Both the position numbers and the translations under genes were made by a program. This document shows, piece after piece, positions 63,642 to 64,000 of a stretch of 64,000 nucleotides of DNA; the first letter of the stretch is position 1; each line of letters opens with the position of its first letter. The notes under the pieces were generated by a model. That model saw only the letters and a program-made list of their open reading frames with translations. It did no database searches and had not been told where the DNA came from. The DNA is from Ficedula albicollis (Eukaryota > Chordata > Aves > Passeriformes > Muscicapidae), in assembly GCF_000247815.1 (NCBI RefSeq), contig NC_021677.1, forward strand, positions 8,202,382 to 8,266,381. The letters are read 5' to 3'.

Positions 63642-64000
63642 CTGCAGGAAAACGGAAAAGCACTTCAGCAATCCAGTGGCACAGCCCAGATCCAGCAATT
63701 CAGCCACCTGGAGAGATGGAAGTGAGAGATCAGAAGAGAGATCACCCCTGGGTCAGGCAGCATAAAGAAGGAAAAAAAAACCCCACCTTGGCTGATATTC
63801 TTTTGCTCCTGGAAATATTCCATAAATGGCAAGTTTAGGAGAATTTAGGTGAAAGCACCTTTTTCCTGACACACAGCCCCTAAGGAAACTACAGGAAATA
63901 TTAATGAGGCGAGGCTGGAGCGGAGCACAACCAATGTCCCCCGGTCTCCGCACATGTCCCCCACATTCCAGGGCAGGCTCAGGTGTATCAGCTTTCCTGG

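Overview
This is vertebrate nuclear DNA, almost certainly from a bird. It has multi-exon genes with GT-AG introns, many short CR1 LINE fragments with the avian CR1 3' end, and the avian gene order of the fatty-acid desaturase (FADS) cluster. I mapped exons by hand by matching reading frame, splice sites and exon phase. The three FADS genes share one 12-exon plan, and their exon lengths agree to the base except at three places (exons 1, 5 and 6).

Layout: 1-5.6 kb has no recognisable gene but carries an 839-base poly-C run. 6.24-14.97 kb (minus strand) is a complete, intact but divergent FADS1-like front-end desaturase of 448 codons, here called FADS1L (the chicken counterpart is probably the gene named FADS1L1). 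Its GC-rich first exon and promoter end in a 245-bp tandem duplication that also copies the start codon. 15.5-23.6 kb is intergenic. 23.60-28.70 kb (minus) holds exons 2-12 of FADS1, the delta-5 desaturase. Its first exon, which should encode most of the cytochrome b5 domain, is not in the window. 28.7-38.4 kb is intergenic, with CR1 copies, an assembly gap, a 614-bp exact duplication with poly-C/poly-A, and a polypurine tract of roughly 500 bp. 38.4-39.05 kb is the CpG-rich FADS2 promoter, and 39.05-50.56 kb (plus) is a complete 444-codon FADS2, the delta-6 desaturase. 50.6-62.4 kb is intergenic or 3' UTR. 62.46-63.64 kb (minus) holds the last three coding exons of RAB3IL1, which continues beyond the window.

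FADS2 carries out the first, rate-limiting desaturation (linoleate and alpha-linolenate) and FADS1 the later delta-5 step to arachidonate and EPA. Both work in the ER membrane with elongases and take electrons through a fused N-terminal cytochrome b5 domain. FADS1 and FADS2 are head to head, as in mammals. No FADS3 lies between FADS2 and RAB3IL1, where mammals have one. The extra tandem gene FADS1L is open and keeps the haem motif and all three histidine boxes, but differs at several otherwise conserved positions, so its specificity is uncertain.

Several oddities look like assembly artefacts: poly-C runs, duplicated flanks and an N gap. The missing FADS1 exon 1 is best explained by the same weakness. 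I found no wholly new system. The most interesting biological candidate is FADS1L with its duplicated promoter and start codon.
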